NCBI GenBank assembly: GCA_933228895.1
Contig: OW121854.1
Span: 8,683,131-8,747,130, forward strand
Direction: 5' to 3'
Length of the DNA stretch: 64,000 bases
DNA from: Platycnemis pennipes
Lineage: Eukaryota; Arthropoda; Insecta; Odonata; Platycnemididae
The notes below the pieces were generated by a model. The model was given only the letters and a program-made list of their open reading frames with translations, did no database searches and had not been told where the DNA came from. How positions within the stretch are numbered: the stretch's first letter is position 1; the number at the start of each line of letters is the position of its first letter. The position numbers and the translations under genes are program-made. Shown piece by piece: positions 25,881-38,006 of the stretch.

Positions 25881-27739
25881 CATCCTACGTCAATTAAATA
25901 CTCTTAATTCTAAATGCAAAACCATACCTGCTGGTATATAGGTTTTACTTCCTACGTCAAATAATTACTCTTATTACTAAATGCAAAACCATACCTGCTG
26001 GTATATAGGTTTTACATCCCACCCCGATTATATTGCTCTTAATTCTAAATGCAAATCCATACCTGCTGGTATATAGGTTTTACATCCTACGTCAATTAAT
26101 TTTTCTTAAGTCTAAATGCAAAACCATACCTGATGGTATATAGGTTTTACTTCCTACGTCATATAATTACTCTTATTTCTAAATGCAAAACCATACCTGC
26201 TGGTATATAGGTTTTACTTCCTACGTCAAATAATTACTCTTACTACTAAATGCAAAACCATACCTGCTGGTATTTGGGTTTTACTTCCCACCCCGATTAA
26301 TTGCTTTTAATTCTAAATGCAAAACCATACCTGCTGGTATATAGGTTTTACTTCCCACCCCGATTAATTGCTTTTAATTCTAAATGCAAAACCATACCTG
26401 CTGGTATATAGGTTTTACTTCCTACGTCAATTAATTTTTCTTAAGTCTAAATGCAAAACCATACCTGCTGGTATATAGGTTTTACTTCCTACGTCATATA
26501 CTTACTCTTATTTCTAAATGCAAAACCATACCTGCTGGTATATAGGTTTTACTTCCTACGTCAAATAATTACTCTTATTACTAAATGCAAAACCATACCT
26601 GCTGGTATATAGGTTTTACTTCCTACGTCAATTAATTTTTCTTAAGTCTAAATGCAAAACCATACCTGCTGGTATATAGGTTTTACTTCCTACGTCATAT
26701 AATTACTCTTATTTCTAAATGCAAAACCATACCTGCTGGTATATAGGTTTTACTTCCTACGTCAAATAATTACTCTTATTACTAAATGCAAAACCATACC
26801 TGCTGGTATTTGGGTTTTACTTCCCACCCCGATTAATTGCTTTTAATTCTAAATGCAAAACCATACCTGCTGGTATATAGGTTTTACATCCTACGTCAAT
26901 TAATTTTTCTTAAGTCTAAATGCAAAACCATACCTGCTGGTATATAGGTTTTACTTCCTACGTCATATAATTACTCTTATTTCTAAATGCAAAACCATAC
27001 CTGCTGGTATATAGGTTTTACTTCCTACGTCAAATAATTACTCTTACTACTAAATGCAAAACCATACCTGCTGGTATTTGGGTTTTACTTCCCACCCCGA
27101 TTAATTGCTTTTAATTCTAAATGCAAAACCATACCTGCTGGTATATAGGTTTTACTTCCCACCCCGATTGTTTGCTTTTAATTCTAAATGCAAAACCATA
27201 CCTGCTGGTATATAGGTTTTACTTCCTACGTCAATTAATTTTTCTTAAGTCTAAATGCAAAACCATACCTGCTGGTATATAGGTTTTACTTCCTACGTCA
27301 TATAATTACTCTTATTTCTAAATGCAAAACCATACCTGCTGGTATATAGGTTTTACTTCCTACGTCAAATAATTACTCTTATTACTAAATGCAAAACCAT
27401 ACCTGCTGGTATTTGGGTTTTACTTCCCACCCCGATTAATTGCTTTTAATTCTAAATGCAAAACCATACCTGCTGGTATATAGATTTTACTTCCTACGTC
27501 AATTAATTACTCTTATTTCTAAATGCAAAACCATACCTGCTGGTATATAGGTTTTACATCCTACCCCGATTAATTTTTCTTAATTCAAAATGCAAAACCA
27601 TACCTGCTGGTATTTGGGTTTTACTTCCTACCCCGATTAATTGCTTTTAATTCTAAATGCAAAACCATACCTGCTGGTATATAGATTTTACTTCCTACGT
27701 CAATTAATTACTCTTATTTCTAAATGCAAAACCATACCT

Positions 27740-29300
27740 GCTGGTATATAGGTTTTACATCCTACGTCAATTAATTTTTCTTAAGTCTAAATGCAAAACC
27801 ATACCTGCTGGTATTTGGGTTTTACTTCCCACCCCGATTAATTGCTCTTAATTCTAAATTCAAAACCATACCTGCTGGTATATAGGTTTTACTTCCTACG
27901 TCATATAATTACTCTTATTTCTAAATGCAAATCCATACCTGCTGGTATATAGGTTTTACATCCTACGTCAATTAAATACTCTTAATTCTAAATGCAAAAC
28001 CATACCTGCTGGTATATAGGTTTTACTTCCCACCCTGATTAATTTCTCTTAATTCTAAATGCAAAACCATACCTGCTGGTATTTATGTTTTACTTCCTAC
28101 ATCAATTAATTTTTCTTAAGTCTAAATTCAAAACCATACCTGCTGGTATATAGGTTTTACCTCCTACGTCAAATAATTACTCTTATTACTAAATGCAACA
28201 CCATACCTGCTGGTATATAGGTTTTACATCCTACGTCAATTAAATACTCTTAATTCTAAATGCAAAACCATACCTGCTGGTATATAGGTTTTACTTCCTA
28301 CGTCAAATAATTACTCTTAATTCTAAATGCAATACCATACCTGCTGGTATATAGGTTTTACATCCTACGTCAATTAAATACTCTTAATTCTAAATGCAAA
28401 ACCATACCTGCTGGTATATAGGTTTTACTTCCTACGTCAAATAATTACTCTTAATTATAAATGCAAAACCATACCTGCTGGTATATAGGTTTTACTTCCC
28501 ACCCCGATTAATTTCTCTTAATTCTAAATGCAAAACCATACCTGCTGGTATATAGGTTTTACTTCCCACCCCGATTAATTTCTCTTAATTCTAAATGCAA
28601 AACCATACCTGCTGGTATTTAGGTTTTACTTCCTACGTCAAATAATTACTCTTATTACTAAATGCAAAACCATACCTGCTGGTATATAGTTTTTACTTCC
28701 CACCCCGATTAATTTCTCTTAATTCTAAATGCAAAACCATACCTGCTGGTATTTAGGTTTTACTTCCCACCCCGATTAATTGCTCTTAATTCTAAATTCA
28801 AAACCATACCTGCTGGTATATAGGTTTTACTTCCTACGTCAAATAATTACTCTTTTTACTAAATGCAAAACCATACCTGCTGGTATATAGGTTTTACTTC
28901 CCACCCCGATTAATTTCTCTTAATTCTAAATGCAAAACCATACCTGCTGGTATATAGGTTTTACTTCCCACCCCGATTAATTACTCTTAATTCTAAATTC
29001 AAAACCATACCTGCTGGTATATAGGTTTTACTTCCCACCCCGATTAATTTCTCTTAATTCTAAATGCGAAATCATACCTGCTGGTATATAGGCTTTACTT
29101 CCTACGTCAAATAATTACTCTTATTACTAAATGCAAAACCATACCTGCTGGTATATAGGTTTTACTTCCCACCCGGATTAATTGCTCTTAATTCTAAATG
29201 CAAAACCATACCTGCTGGTATATAGGTTTTACTTCCTACGTCATATAATTACTCTTATTTCTAAATGCAAATCCATACCTGCTGGTATATAGGTTTTACA
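27740..29300. repeat. Higher-order satellite block 2, second copy
   Basis: Second copy of the block at 21,510-23,070. Only scattered single-base differences are seen (for example ACCTCC or ACATCC near the right end). It is about 23 monomers long. Confidence 0.85.
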
Positions 29301-29610
29301 TCCTACGTCAATTAATTTTTCTTAAGTCTAAATGCAAAACCATACCTGCTGGTATTTGGGTTTTACTTCCCACCCCGATTAATTGCTCTTAATTCTAAAT
29401 GCAAAACCATCCCTGCTGGTATATACATTTTACTTCCTACGTCAATTAATTACTCTCGAGTCTAAATGCAAAACCATACCTGCTGGTATACAGGTTTTAC
29501 TTCCTACGTCAATTTATTACTCTTATTTCTAAATGCAAAACCATCTCTGCTGGGCTTTAGATTTTACTTCCCACCCCGATTAATTATTCCTAATTCTAAT
29601 TTCAAAATCT

Positions 29611-29830
29611 TACGTCATGGTATTTTGTTTAGCTAACCCCTTTCCACTTCTTGTTATAAATTCTTATTGCAAAAATTTATTTTATAAACTAATTTTATAT
29701 GATTTTTATGATAAAGTTCTATCATCCAGTTTATTGCACATTCAAACCTACCACAGTTAGTCTTAATGCTGATAGCAAAACTTTGCATGGTATTTTCCTT
29801 CTCTAATATATAATATGTAGTATTAGAAAA
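29611..29830. repeat. Degenerate right edge of the satellite array
   Basis: Diverged monomer remains are recognisable by GCAAAA and GGTATTTT blocks (29,605-29,680 and 29,770-29,815). They mirror the decay at the left edge. Confidence 0.6.
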
Positions 29831-31200
29831 GGTAAAGTAATATTAATGTGACCTTTGAATTTACCTCAACTCTAATAAATTTCTATCTTGTATTGTGCCA
29901 CCCTATGCTTTTGGCATTTTTTTGTGTAATGTGTTCTTCCATAAAATTCATCTTATGTTATAAATTATATAAATTCTCTATGTGAGTACCTTGGCTCAGA
30001 GTATGTTTTGTAGTACACTAAGATGCTTGGTACTATGATACAAATACTTGGTTTTTGTATGAAAACTTAAAATTCTTATTTTACTTGTGAATTATGGATT
30101 ATATAATTTTGTATTAATAAGTATTGTGTGTTAATTAGTGGTAGGTAGTTAGATAACCCTGAAAAAGGAAATTGAAGCACATTATACCAAAAATTGTATT
30201 CCTGTTCATATTACATACTGCTTTACAACTATTTGAAGACAATAGGAAATGATTGAAGTTCTTCACCCATAATAATTTTCACTTTTTAGAAACCTAGAGA
30301 AAAGCATTAATTTACCCCGATGTACTATTTTTCTCCCTTGATTTGACTATCTTATGGAATATTCTTTATCCAGTTAGGAGGGAGTTTTAACTCCCCACTT
30401 CGGATGTTATTGAATTACCAATATGATATAATTAACGACCCAGCAAGAAACCCATTTTTTTTGTTTTTCCCATAAATTCCTTACCCAGGATACTAGCCAC
30501 CTAAAATGGCACCTATGGCACATCTGGCACCATTTTCATGCGAGATTTTTACCAAAACATCAGATTGCTCTTTATGATGAAAGATTCAAGATATTTTGAT
30601 GTGGTATTATAAATTACAATGCAATACTTTTTTTACAGATACCTAATTATCTTGGAATTGAAAATTGGACACGTATGTCCACTTGCTGTAGCCACATGAA
30701 AATTGAGAAAAAATATGAGAATATAAAAAGTTGATTTTTTTTACTATATATCAGTTCCATACAGTATTACACTGCCTCATAATAAGAACTTCCACTTCTG
30801 AGTGTAACAGTTTTTATATGCAGTAGAGAATATTTCCATACACTAAAAAAGTTTTCTTTATGCATTGTCACGTATATCAATCTCATGAAAACAGTAGTTT
30901 CAGGTAACTAGGCATTTTCATTTTCAATAATGATAAGTAACAGTCTTTTAAGACACATGAAAGCTTCCAAAATATGAATGTGCGAGTTCCAAAACATATT
31001 ACAGTTTCCAACGCACCACTTCTGTACACTGACTATTCATAACTTCTGCATATAACTGAAATTAGCAATTCAAAACCAGAAAATTTGTTTAGCTGCATCA
31101 GTATCTTTTTTGATGATGAGACAGGCCTTTCAGTTGAAGCAATGGAAACAGATAGCACCCTTAATCTTCAAAACATTGTGAATTGGAAGTTAGCTTTTCA
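29831..31200. other. No recognisable gene
   Basis: Very AT-rich DNA with no open frame above about 60 codons and no motif that I recognise. Confidence 0.4.
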
Positions 31201-31210
31201 GGGGATGTTG

Positions 31211-31246
31211 TTTTGATAGAATGTCAGTAAAGACATTCTATCAAAA
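31211..31246. repeat. Perfect 15-bp inverted repeat
   Basis: TTTTGATAGAATGTC and its exact reverse complement are separated by six bases (AGTAAA). The right arm continues into CATTCTATCAAAAGAAG, the word found in the RTE-like LINE copies at 34.5 and 59.2 kb. The hairpin may therefore come from two opposed LINE scraps. Confidence 0.7.
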
Positions 31247-31964
31247 GAAGTCTGCCATTGCGTGGATGAAGATCTTGTTACTTCAAAAGAAGAATTATAT
31301 TCCTAAAATCAGTCAGATATAGAGGCTGGTTGTAGTCCTATTACGAAACCATGGTCCGTGAAGTCAAGTCGTAAGCTGTAGGCAATATGAAAGAGCAGCG
31401 GAATCCTGAAGAAGTGGGGGAGTACTCAAATACTGAACAAAGTTTTCAGAAAAAATTTTCCATCTCCAGAAGATGAATAACTAATAGATGCTACGTTGCA
31501 TCTGGTCAGGAATTAATATTATGTTTGTTTATATCAGGTGCTGAATCATGTGACTCGGTGAAGAGAAGCTTTTAACAATTATCTCAGTACAAATTTGGAA
31601 CCACATTCACTCTGAAGTGGTTGAGGAAAGAACGTTGGCTAAGCAGGAAATATCGAGGAGAAGAACGGGTAGCTGGGATAGAATGATGGGAGGCAGAAGG
31701 TGTGAGGGGCTGAAGAGGAACATCATGTGAAATTTAGGGGGTGGGAAGAATTAACTGCCCATTTAGACCTACTTTCACCAGTAGAAAACTAATAACAAAA
31801 TTTACTCTGACAAATATGAGCGGGATGAAACAAATGTGAGGTCTGCAAAAGTAGTACGTATTTGGAATACTGGATCCATATTCTGGTAACGTTATAAATT
31901 AAGCTATGTTGTAGCCCAAGTTTAATAAGTTCCATATTATTTAGCCTAAGTTAAATGTGATTCT

Positions 31965-32145
31965 ACGTGGAGAATGATGAAGATAAAATGGATCAACCGA
32001 GTTATAATAGTGGAAGTCTTTAGAAGAGTGAAAGAAAAGTCTTCAGAATACTGTGAGGAAGAGACTGGGCAACTTCGGCCATATTTTAAAACATGATGCA
32101 CTGATTAAGACTATCATCGAGGGAAAATCAAGGATGTAAAAAAGA
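31965..32145 (+). repeat. RTE-like LINE 3' ORF remnant
   Basis: The translation gives MMKIKWINRV, then EVFRRVKEK and GHILKHDALIKTIIEGK in patched frames. This parallels the copy at 59.35-59.52 kb (MMKIKWIDRV, EVLRGVGEKR). It is a short decayed fragment of the same retrotransposon family, with frameshifts. Confidence 0.6.
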
Positions 32146-32639
32146 AATATTTCATCAATATGAGGAGTCATATTGTAAATTATTTCTTGGACTATTGAAT
32201 AAATTTTTGGAAGATGGGATTGTTCCTATCAGAGCACCGCAAAAAATATGCTTGTACTATAAAATTGCGAAGAAAGAGTAGTAATGTTATAGAGATACAC
32301 CCACAGTATTCTCGAAACTTTCATCTTATATAAAAAAGACCATTCAGTACTCCACACAGGAATTTCAAGATTTTATGCACTATGGCTAAAGTGGGTGGTT
32401 CAACATTACCTGTGGATGTCTATGTATGTTATGTGTCCATTTTGAACTTTGCATATCGACTTAGAAGAAATAAGTTGAATGCATGACATATGGAAACTTG
32501 GTTGAATGTAACATTGTTTATAGTTGTTGTATTGTACGTCACCTAATTGGTTCAGTTTGCAGCAACTGCCCTGGAAAGGGAGGACATGCCTTATAGACAA
32601 TTTATCTGGAAAATACAGCAGATTATATTTCTATGCTAC

Positions 32640-33300
32640 ATATACAACACGGGAGGACAAAGAACTCTTCAAGAAAACAACCCTGGAGAAGTGAAGGGAC
32701 ATGAGGCTGAGTAAGTTTTGTTTAGTGCTTCACTGTGATTTTGCTGAGAACTGGTATGTGGTTCCACTACAAGAAGTTCAAGGGTGTAATGGCCAAGTTT
32801 CAATTTATATCGGAGTAAAATACTTTCAAAACAAGACAACAGGAATTGCAGTTTTAAGTGATGACAGATCATGACTCAGCACATTCATTGTTGGCCATAT
32901 ATGAACTCCAGCAATGCTACAATCACATTCTGAAAACACCAAAATTATATCAGATGGTGCCCCTAATCATCTCAAAAATTGTAACACCTGTTGAATGGAA
33001 ACAAGTCACTTAAGCCAATGGAGCATCAATGCAGTAATATTGGTCATGGGAAGGGTCCTTAAAAAGATGCAGGCCTACTGAATCAACATGCTACATAACA
33101 ATCTTTCCAGCCAAAGTGCAGCTGCAATTTGGAATGTTAAAGTGTTTCAAGAGTTGTGAAGTTCTATACATCAATATTCCTCCTGATGTCTAACAGAAAT
33201 CTGAATTCCATGAGCAGAAAATAGAAGCATTGTTCAACCAAACTACCTCGTGACAGTAATGCAGAAGACCTATGTCTCGACTCGCATAGTAAACTTATAC
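32640..33300 (+). pseudogene. Decayed member of an uncharacterised arthropod DFAEN/SDGA/GHGKG protein family
   Basis: Patched frames give, in order, VLHCDFAENWYVVPLQEVQG and then QVSIYIGV (about 32,725-32,810), VLSDDRSHDSA (about 32,855-32,885), IISDGAPNHLKN (about 32,945-32,980) and GHGKGP (about 33,045). From memory, this order (DFAEN, ISD--HHD, FSDGA--QYKN, SHGKG-CDG-GG) marks a repeat-associated protein of many arthropods and other animals. The spaced acidic residues suggest a DDE-type nuclease fold, but I know of no established function. Stops and frameshifts break every frame. A 5' half may lie in 31.5-32.6 kb, but I cannot align it. Confidence 0.55.
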
Positions 33301-34535
33301 TGCACAAAATTTAAGGAGCTGAAAAAATTAAGATCAACAAAAGATCTCAGAAAGGCCAGGAGTTCATTCAGTCCAGTGTAAAGGGAGGGAGGCTCATACC
33401 TCCGTGTATCACAAGCTGGCTGATTGTAGATAGTATATAAATATGAGAGTAAAATGATATAATCTAGACCTTTGTGCCATCCCACTGCTTATCATATATT
33501 TCCAGTTGCAAGATTTCAACACCACCTGAAGAGCTCACTTCTAATCGACAGTTTTTTTAATGATCAACGGTGCTCTAGTTCCTATTTTTGAACAGGAAGG
33601 CATGTCTCAGCATCGAAAGAAGTTACTGATGCAGATGAACAAATTTTTAAGTCTACGAGTTGATAATTTCAGTGCTATGCAGCACGCACAGAAATACGTA
33701 TGCTTTAGAATTGGTCCCATTTGCACGGTTACATCAAAGATGTTGGAACAATGATGGAAATTGTGAAAGGAGGGCTAACGGATAACAGGGCAGTGCATGC
33801 CAAGCATGGCCAAGCTGGATATTATTCTCATGACAAAAAGGGCAAGTCTTTAAACAATTGCATTTTAAATGGCAATGATAACATATGTCATACATGGAAC
33901 ATTTTGTTATATGTTGTTTATTCCTAGTCCATTCAAATACACTACAGCCGAGAGAAATTTTAATTAAATATAGAAATTCATCATCAATTATAAATAACAG
34001 CTTGGGTGCAAATGAGCAACTTTACTCCGAATACTCCTTTAGATTGAGTTTTTCCGAGAGGTGTCAACAAACAACATAATTGCACTGTAAAAAAGACTCC
34101 TAATTTCAAGTTGTTTGAGGTGATTGTGAGAAAGGCGGAATGGAAGAAATACATTAATGACTATGAAAGTTTCCTTCAAAATTGGAATGGCAATTAAGGT
34201 ACAGCAAGCAAATGTTTATCTTTAAAAGGAGAGTGCTGCAGAAAATTCATTTATTTTTCAATATTTTGTTTTAATCTGCCTTCCACATTGTCTTGATTGA
34301 ATTCCTACAATAAGAAGTCATTGCATTTATATGCATATCATCACAGGCACACATTTATGTACCAAGACATTACGAAAGAATTAATTGGCTCATTTTGAGG
34401 ATCCACATTGTCATTCAACTCAGTGATGAACCAAAAAATTGTGTATGATTGAATCTTCGTCAGTGCAGTGATGACTTTTGATGAATTTAAAAGAACCAAC
34501 TAGCAGGAAAGAAATAAAATAGCCCAGGCATAGAG
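33301..34535. other. No recognised gene; short open frames only
   Basis: Two overlapping plus-strand frames (33,560-33,754 and 33,721-33,927) may be the 3' continuation of the decayed protein family at 32.6-33.3 kb, but I recognise no motif. The rest is AT-rich. Confidence 0.3.
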
Positions 34536-34539
34536 CTAG

Positions 34540-34625
34540 GGCATTATATCAAAAGAAGAATCTACGAAAAGCTGAATATACAAACCTAGAAGTAAGGAAA
34601 CAATTCATCAAAACGTTCATCTGCA
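34540..34625 (+). repeat. RTE-like LINE scrap at the head of unit 1
   Basis: Reads ALYQKKNLRKAEYTNLEVRKQFIKTFIW, the short motif that precedes LYGSEAW in the LINE at 59.2 kb. Equivalent scraps head unit 2 (about 45,178) and unit 3 (about 52,970). The insertion therefore predates the duplication. Confidence 0.6.
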
Positions 34626-35493
34626 CGTACGCGTCACATAAAAGCATTACCGTCGGCAAACCTTTGGATTTATGTTTTATTTTTAGAAAGTAGGTAATCC
34701 CTTGGTTCGATTTATTAAATACGGACAAAATGTGCACTGCGAGGCAACAACTTAATGGCATGAACTGATACCACATGAAGTTACAGAAAATATTAAGGAG
34801 CTCTCTTTATGTTAGCTTCAGCGGTGACAACATTCCCCTTCGGCAAAATAATACAGAATTATGTTAACGAATATTCTGATTCATCACGTACTAAGCGCAG
34901 TAAGACAACTTCACTTGTCAAATTAACTATTGATAATTATCAACCGACTGAGACATGTCATTACCATTGGATAAATTTCCATTACCTGCGATACGTTTCA
35001 TGTCCTAAAAGTCACTCGTCCACATTTTTAAAAAGGTTATGAGAGCCATTTATTTCACAGTACACTGAAAACCTTTCCCTTCAATGCACCGTAAAATCAT
35101 ACTAGTGTCTCATGCCAAAGACATGATGGAGGACATAAGCGTAGTACAAATATTAGACTAAATTAATCGAGAATGCGGAATATTTCAAGACTACCACTAA
35201 TCCTGAGGACGTTATGGACGAGATACTGGGCTAGATAGTAGAGAGGAGAAATAAGTTTGGAAGGTTGGTAGCGTTGTAAAAATGAAAAAAACATTCCCAT
35301 CAAGAGATTAGAACCTGCGAGTTATTTGGCCGCATCACCTCATTCCATGCAACAGGGTGCAAGGGAATCTTGCCCAGACGAAGAAACTGGGAAAATATCA
35401 TTTGCAACATGGATAGCTTTCCCAAGAAACAACAACTAATCCCCCCTCCTATACTATCGTGTCTCGTAGTTCTGTGAGTAGGGGAAGATGGCG

Positions 35494-35501
35494 TGACGTC
35501 A
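35494..35501. promoter_or_regulatory. Perfect CRE palindrome TGACGTCA (unit 1)
   Basis: The eight-base CREB/ATF site within GGCGTGACGTCACAATCAG is conserved in all three units. Conservation may just reflect shared descent. Confidence 0.35.
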
Positions 35502-36077
35502 CAATCAGCTGTGAGGATGTTCGGAGGGGAAGTGTCGTAAATGCCTTCAGTTTCTCCCTAGAGAAAGGGTGAATTAAATGTACCTCACAGTGGTTCTTCT
35601 ACCTTCTCCCCAGGACGCAGACGTCCAACACGATCCTATATTAATGATTCGTATATACGCACTTTTCCAGAAATTTCACTAGAAACGATGTGCTTTATTT
35701 AGTTCTTATAAAAATTCACCCAGGAACATGCAGCAAGATGGAAATATGCACACGCTCGCACACTGGATTCTTATATACGTAGAAGAAAAAAAAACAGATA
35801 GCTTGCCACGCGCTATTTCCTACTATTTACGACGATAATTATTCCCATAGCATTTCCATTATTATGGTAATTGTTAATTCATTAACTAAAGATATAGATT
35901 CAGAAAATGTTTGCACTGATGTATAACTTTTTTCGCCTTTGAGCCTAAAATCCAACAGAAGAAGGCATGACGAACGCGTAAGTAATTCGAACTTCACGGT
36001 TACTACATTATGCAAGTAAAACTAAATCAGGTGCGGCGGAACTGTTTTTACTTTGGTGCGGGAGCAACCTTGAAAAT

Positions 36078-36150
36078 GGCCCGGCACCTAAGGAAAGGGC
36101 CCGGCACCAAAGAAAAGATCCCGGCACCTAAGAAAAGGGCCCGCATTTTT
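36078..36150. repeat. 23-bp minisatellite, unit 1
   Basis: Three units of CCCGGCACCTAAGGAAAGGG type. The matching place in unit 2 (about 46,710) has a single unit. Confidence 0.7.
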
Positions 36151-36887
36151 GCATAGAAGAGGGTTCAGAGTAGAATTTGGATAAAAGAGCATATTAAAAA
36201 GTGTGAGAATATGTGTCGGAAAGTAGTGCTTCCACTGAAAGGTCCCGGCGTTAATTCTGCCCCTCCAGCCCCTTACTCCCGACGCCGCTGAACTAAATCA
36301 TATCCCAGCGCAAACACTAAAAATGAAGCGGTCTTTAAATTGACAAGGAAACTGGAAGTGTTGTCTCTTCCGTTAAATAATACACCAACGTTCGTCAAAT
36401 GTGAATTAAAAGCGATGGAAACTGCAGTGTCCCATTCCTGTGATGAGCCACAAGATTTAACTAGGACGCCAGCTATTTCTTCCCGTGTGATTTTTTCACC
36501 GATTAGAAATCCCGAGCGCAAAGAATCTACATTCCGTCTTGAGATTTACGAACGCGCGCTGGTAACGAATAGCGAGAAATTATAAATTCACACGAAGGAG
36601 AAATTACGAGTGCGGTAAAAGCAAAACGAACTATATCGTTCATGAATAAAGCACCTAATCAGAGGCAGTATATTCTTCGGGGATATCCTAACAATTTCTA
36701 TAAGCTTCCCACGAAGTTACGTATTTTTATCCAGGATGCAAATTTTCTTTCCGACTATGCAAACGTCGTATCTGCGAGCGGCATTCAATTCTGACGAATT
36801 GACGAATGAGAGACAGAAAGGCCTCTACTATTTCTCCATCCTCCCTTTGAGAGCATACCACACGCAAATGCCTATACTTTCCCTCGG

Positions 36888-37719
36888 TCACCACTTTTCC
36901 AGCGCAGATGGAATACCTGAACAATAACCAGATGATCAGATCTCCCTACGAATTTGCACGGCACTGTTACCACTTGAATACGATTAGGTAGAAAGAAAAG
37001 GGCAGAAAATGACACTTACCGATGCGAATCTGCACCAAGCCCTCGGTCTGTGGAACGTAGTTAGCAGGAGCCCGGAGTACAAAGTCGAAACGGGCGTTCA
37101 GCAACAGCCTTCCGTCGAATTGTTTTCCGTCGGAGGATGGTTGACCCACATTCGCCTGAAAAATTGTAAAAGTACACATGTTATAGATTTCAGAAGATAG
37201 AAATATCCAGTTTCCAAAAATATATATTGCCGATAGAACGGTCAAGTAATGAAGCTACTCACGTTAGGCTGGATGGACCATCTCCACATTTCACTCTCTG
37301 GTTGAGAGAGAGTAGAACAAATTAGGCTTCAGTCTAAACGAGGAACGCACCACCCTGAAGTACGAATCTGATTTGCTCTTTTCACACCTGTGGGGTAGAA
37401 AGAGACATTAAAAACTACGTAATTCAATTTTCCTCTTCAATGAGAAAAAATTTCAATTGCAATTAGGTAAATGTTCATCTTTTGCCATCAGAGGATCGAA
37501 ACTAAAGAACATTCTCCCGAAAAGAAAAACGTCGCGATCGTATGAAAGACGAAATGACAACGTGAATTGAGCTACTAACCAATTTGACGAGGAATGATAA
37601 TCTTCCGCCCTCGGCCGAATTCGAATGACTCCGACACGTGCTCCAGGTTGAACTAGGAATCGTACGAAGCCAGTTCCTCGATAGATCTGAAACTCCCTCC
37701 GTAGCTGTTCTTCAAAGAG
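36888..37719 (-). pseudogene. TEP/alpha-2-macroglobulin-like exon cluster, copy in unit 1
   Basis: Four minus-strand exons have good splice sites: 37,719-37,580, 37,387-37,263, 37,155-37,020, and from 36,916 to a TGA at 36,888. The phases join without gaps if exon 2 has its 125-bp length, as here. The predicted protein has IYRG--FVRFLV and then IRIRPSGR. Further on are LSQPES-MWRWSI and PF-GRLLL-ARFDFVL-AP, ending in a FGIP motif. These fall in the order of the MG2-MG3 region of thioester/macroglobulin proteins (IYKPG--VRF; LS-EP--G-W-I; PF-V-E-VLPKFEV; YGKPV). Two lesions kill this copy: exon 1 is 140 bp against 142 in the other units (2-bp deletion at CGGCCGAGGGCGG), and exon 2 has an in-frame TGA where the others have TGG. 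Family assignment is inference. Confidence 0.6.
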
Positions 37720-38001
37720 CTGAAAAAGATTAGAACACATGCTGAAACCACCACTCCGGATTTATGGATAGCTAAAAATGAGAATAAAAAACGTTTCTGA
37801 AGCATTGCCTCACGGGAATTGTTCCGCATCTAAAATTATTCGGATTAACCGAAGGTTTCTTACCTGATGGACACAACTATGAGATAAGACGAGACAGGGC
37901 AAAGTAGCAGAAGCTTATACGCAACACAAGAGTTCTTATGTCTTCTCATTTCCTACAGGATTCCACCCTCAATCTCACCGGGATCTCAGGAGAAGACTGA
38001 A

Positions 38002-38006
38002 CGCCG
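38002..38006. repeat. Left Transib target-site duplication
   Basis: CGCCG abuts the CACAGTG end and is repeated exactly at 42,179-42,183. Confidence 0.9.

Larger units (their letters stand above)
16926..29610. repeat. 67-bp satellite array with higher-order structure
   Basis: About 190 tandem monomers of 67 bp. Each has a near-invariant half (ATGCAAAACCATACCTGCTGG, then TATATAGGTTTTACTTCC) and a variable half. The variable half comes in two main types. Type A has TACGTCA followed by AATAATTACTC, ATATAATTACTC or ATTAATTTTTC variants. Type B has CACCCCGATTAATT followed by GCTC, TCTC or GCTTT variants. The types are partly alternating. Higher-order duplications are superimposed. No open frame of note runs through it. 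It could be heterochromatic or centromere-associated, but nothing in the window proves a function. Confidence 0.97.

Noticed and set aside
16926..29610. CRISPR array or other repeat-spacer system
   Set aside because: The variable halves are not unique spacers. They are a small set of related sequences, the period is a constant 67 bp, and the context is eukaryotic satellite DNA.
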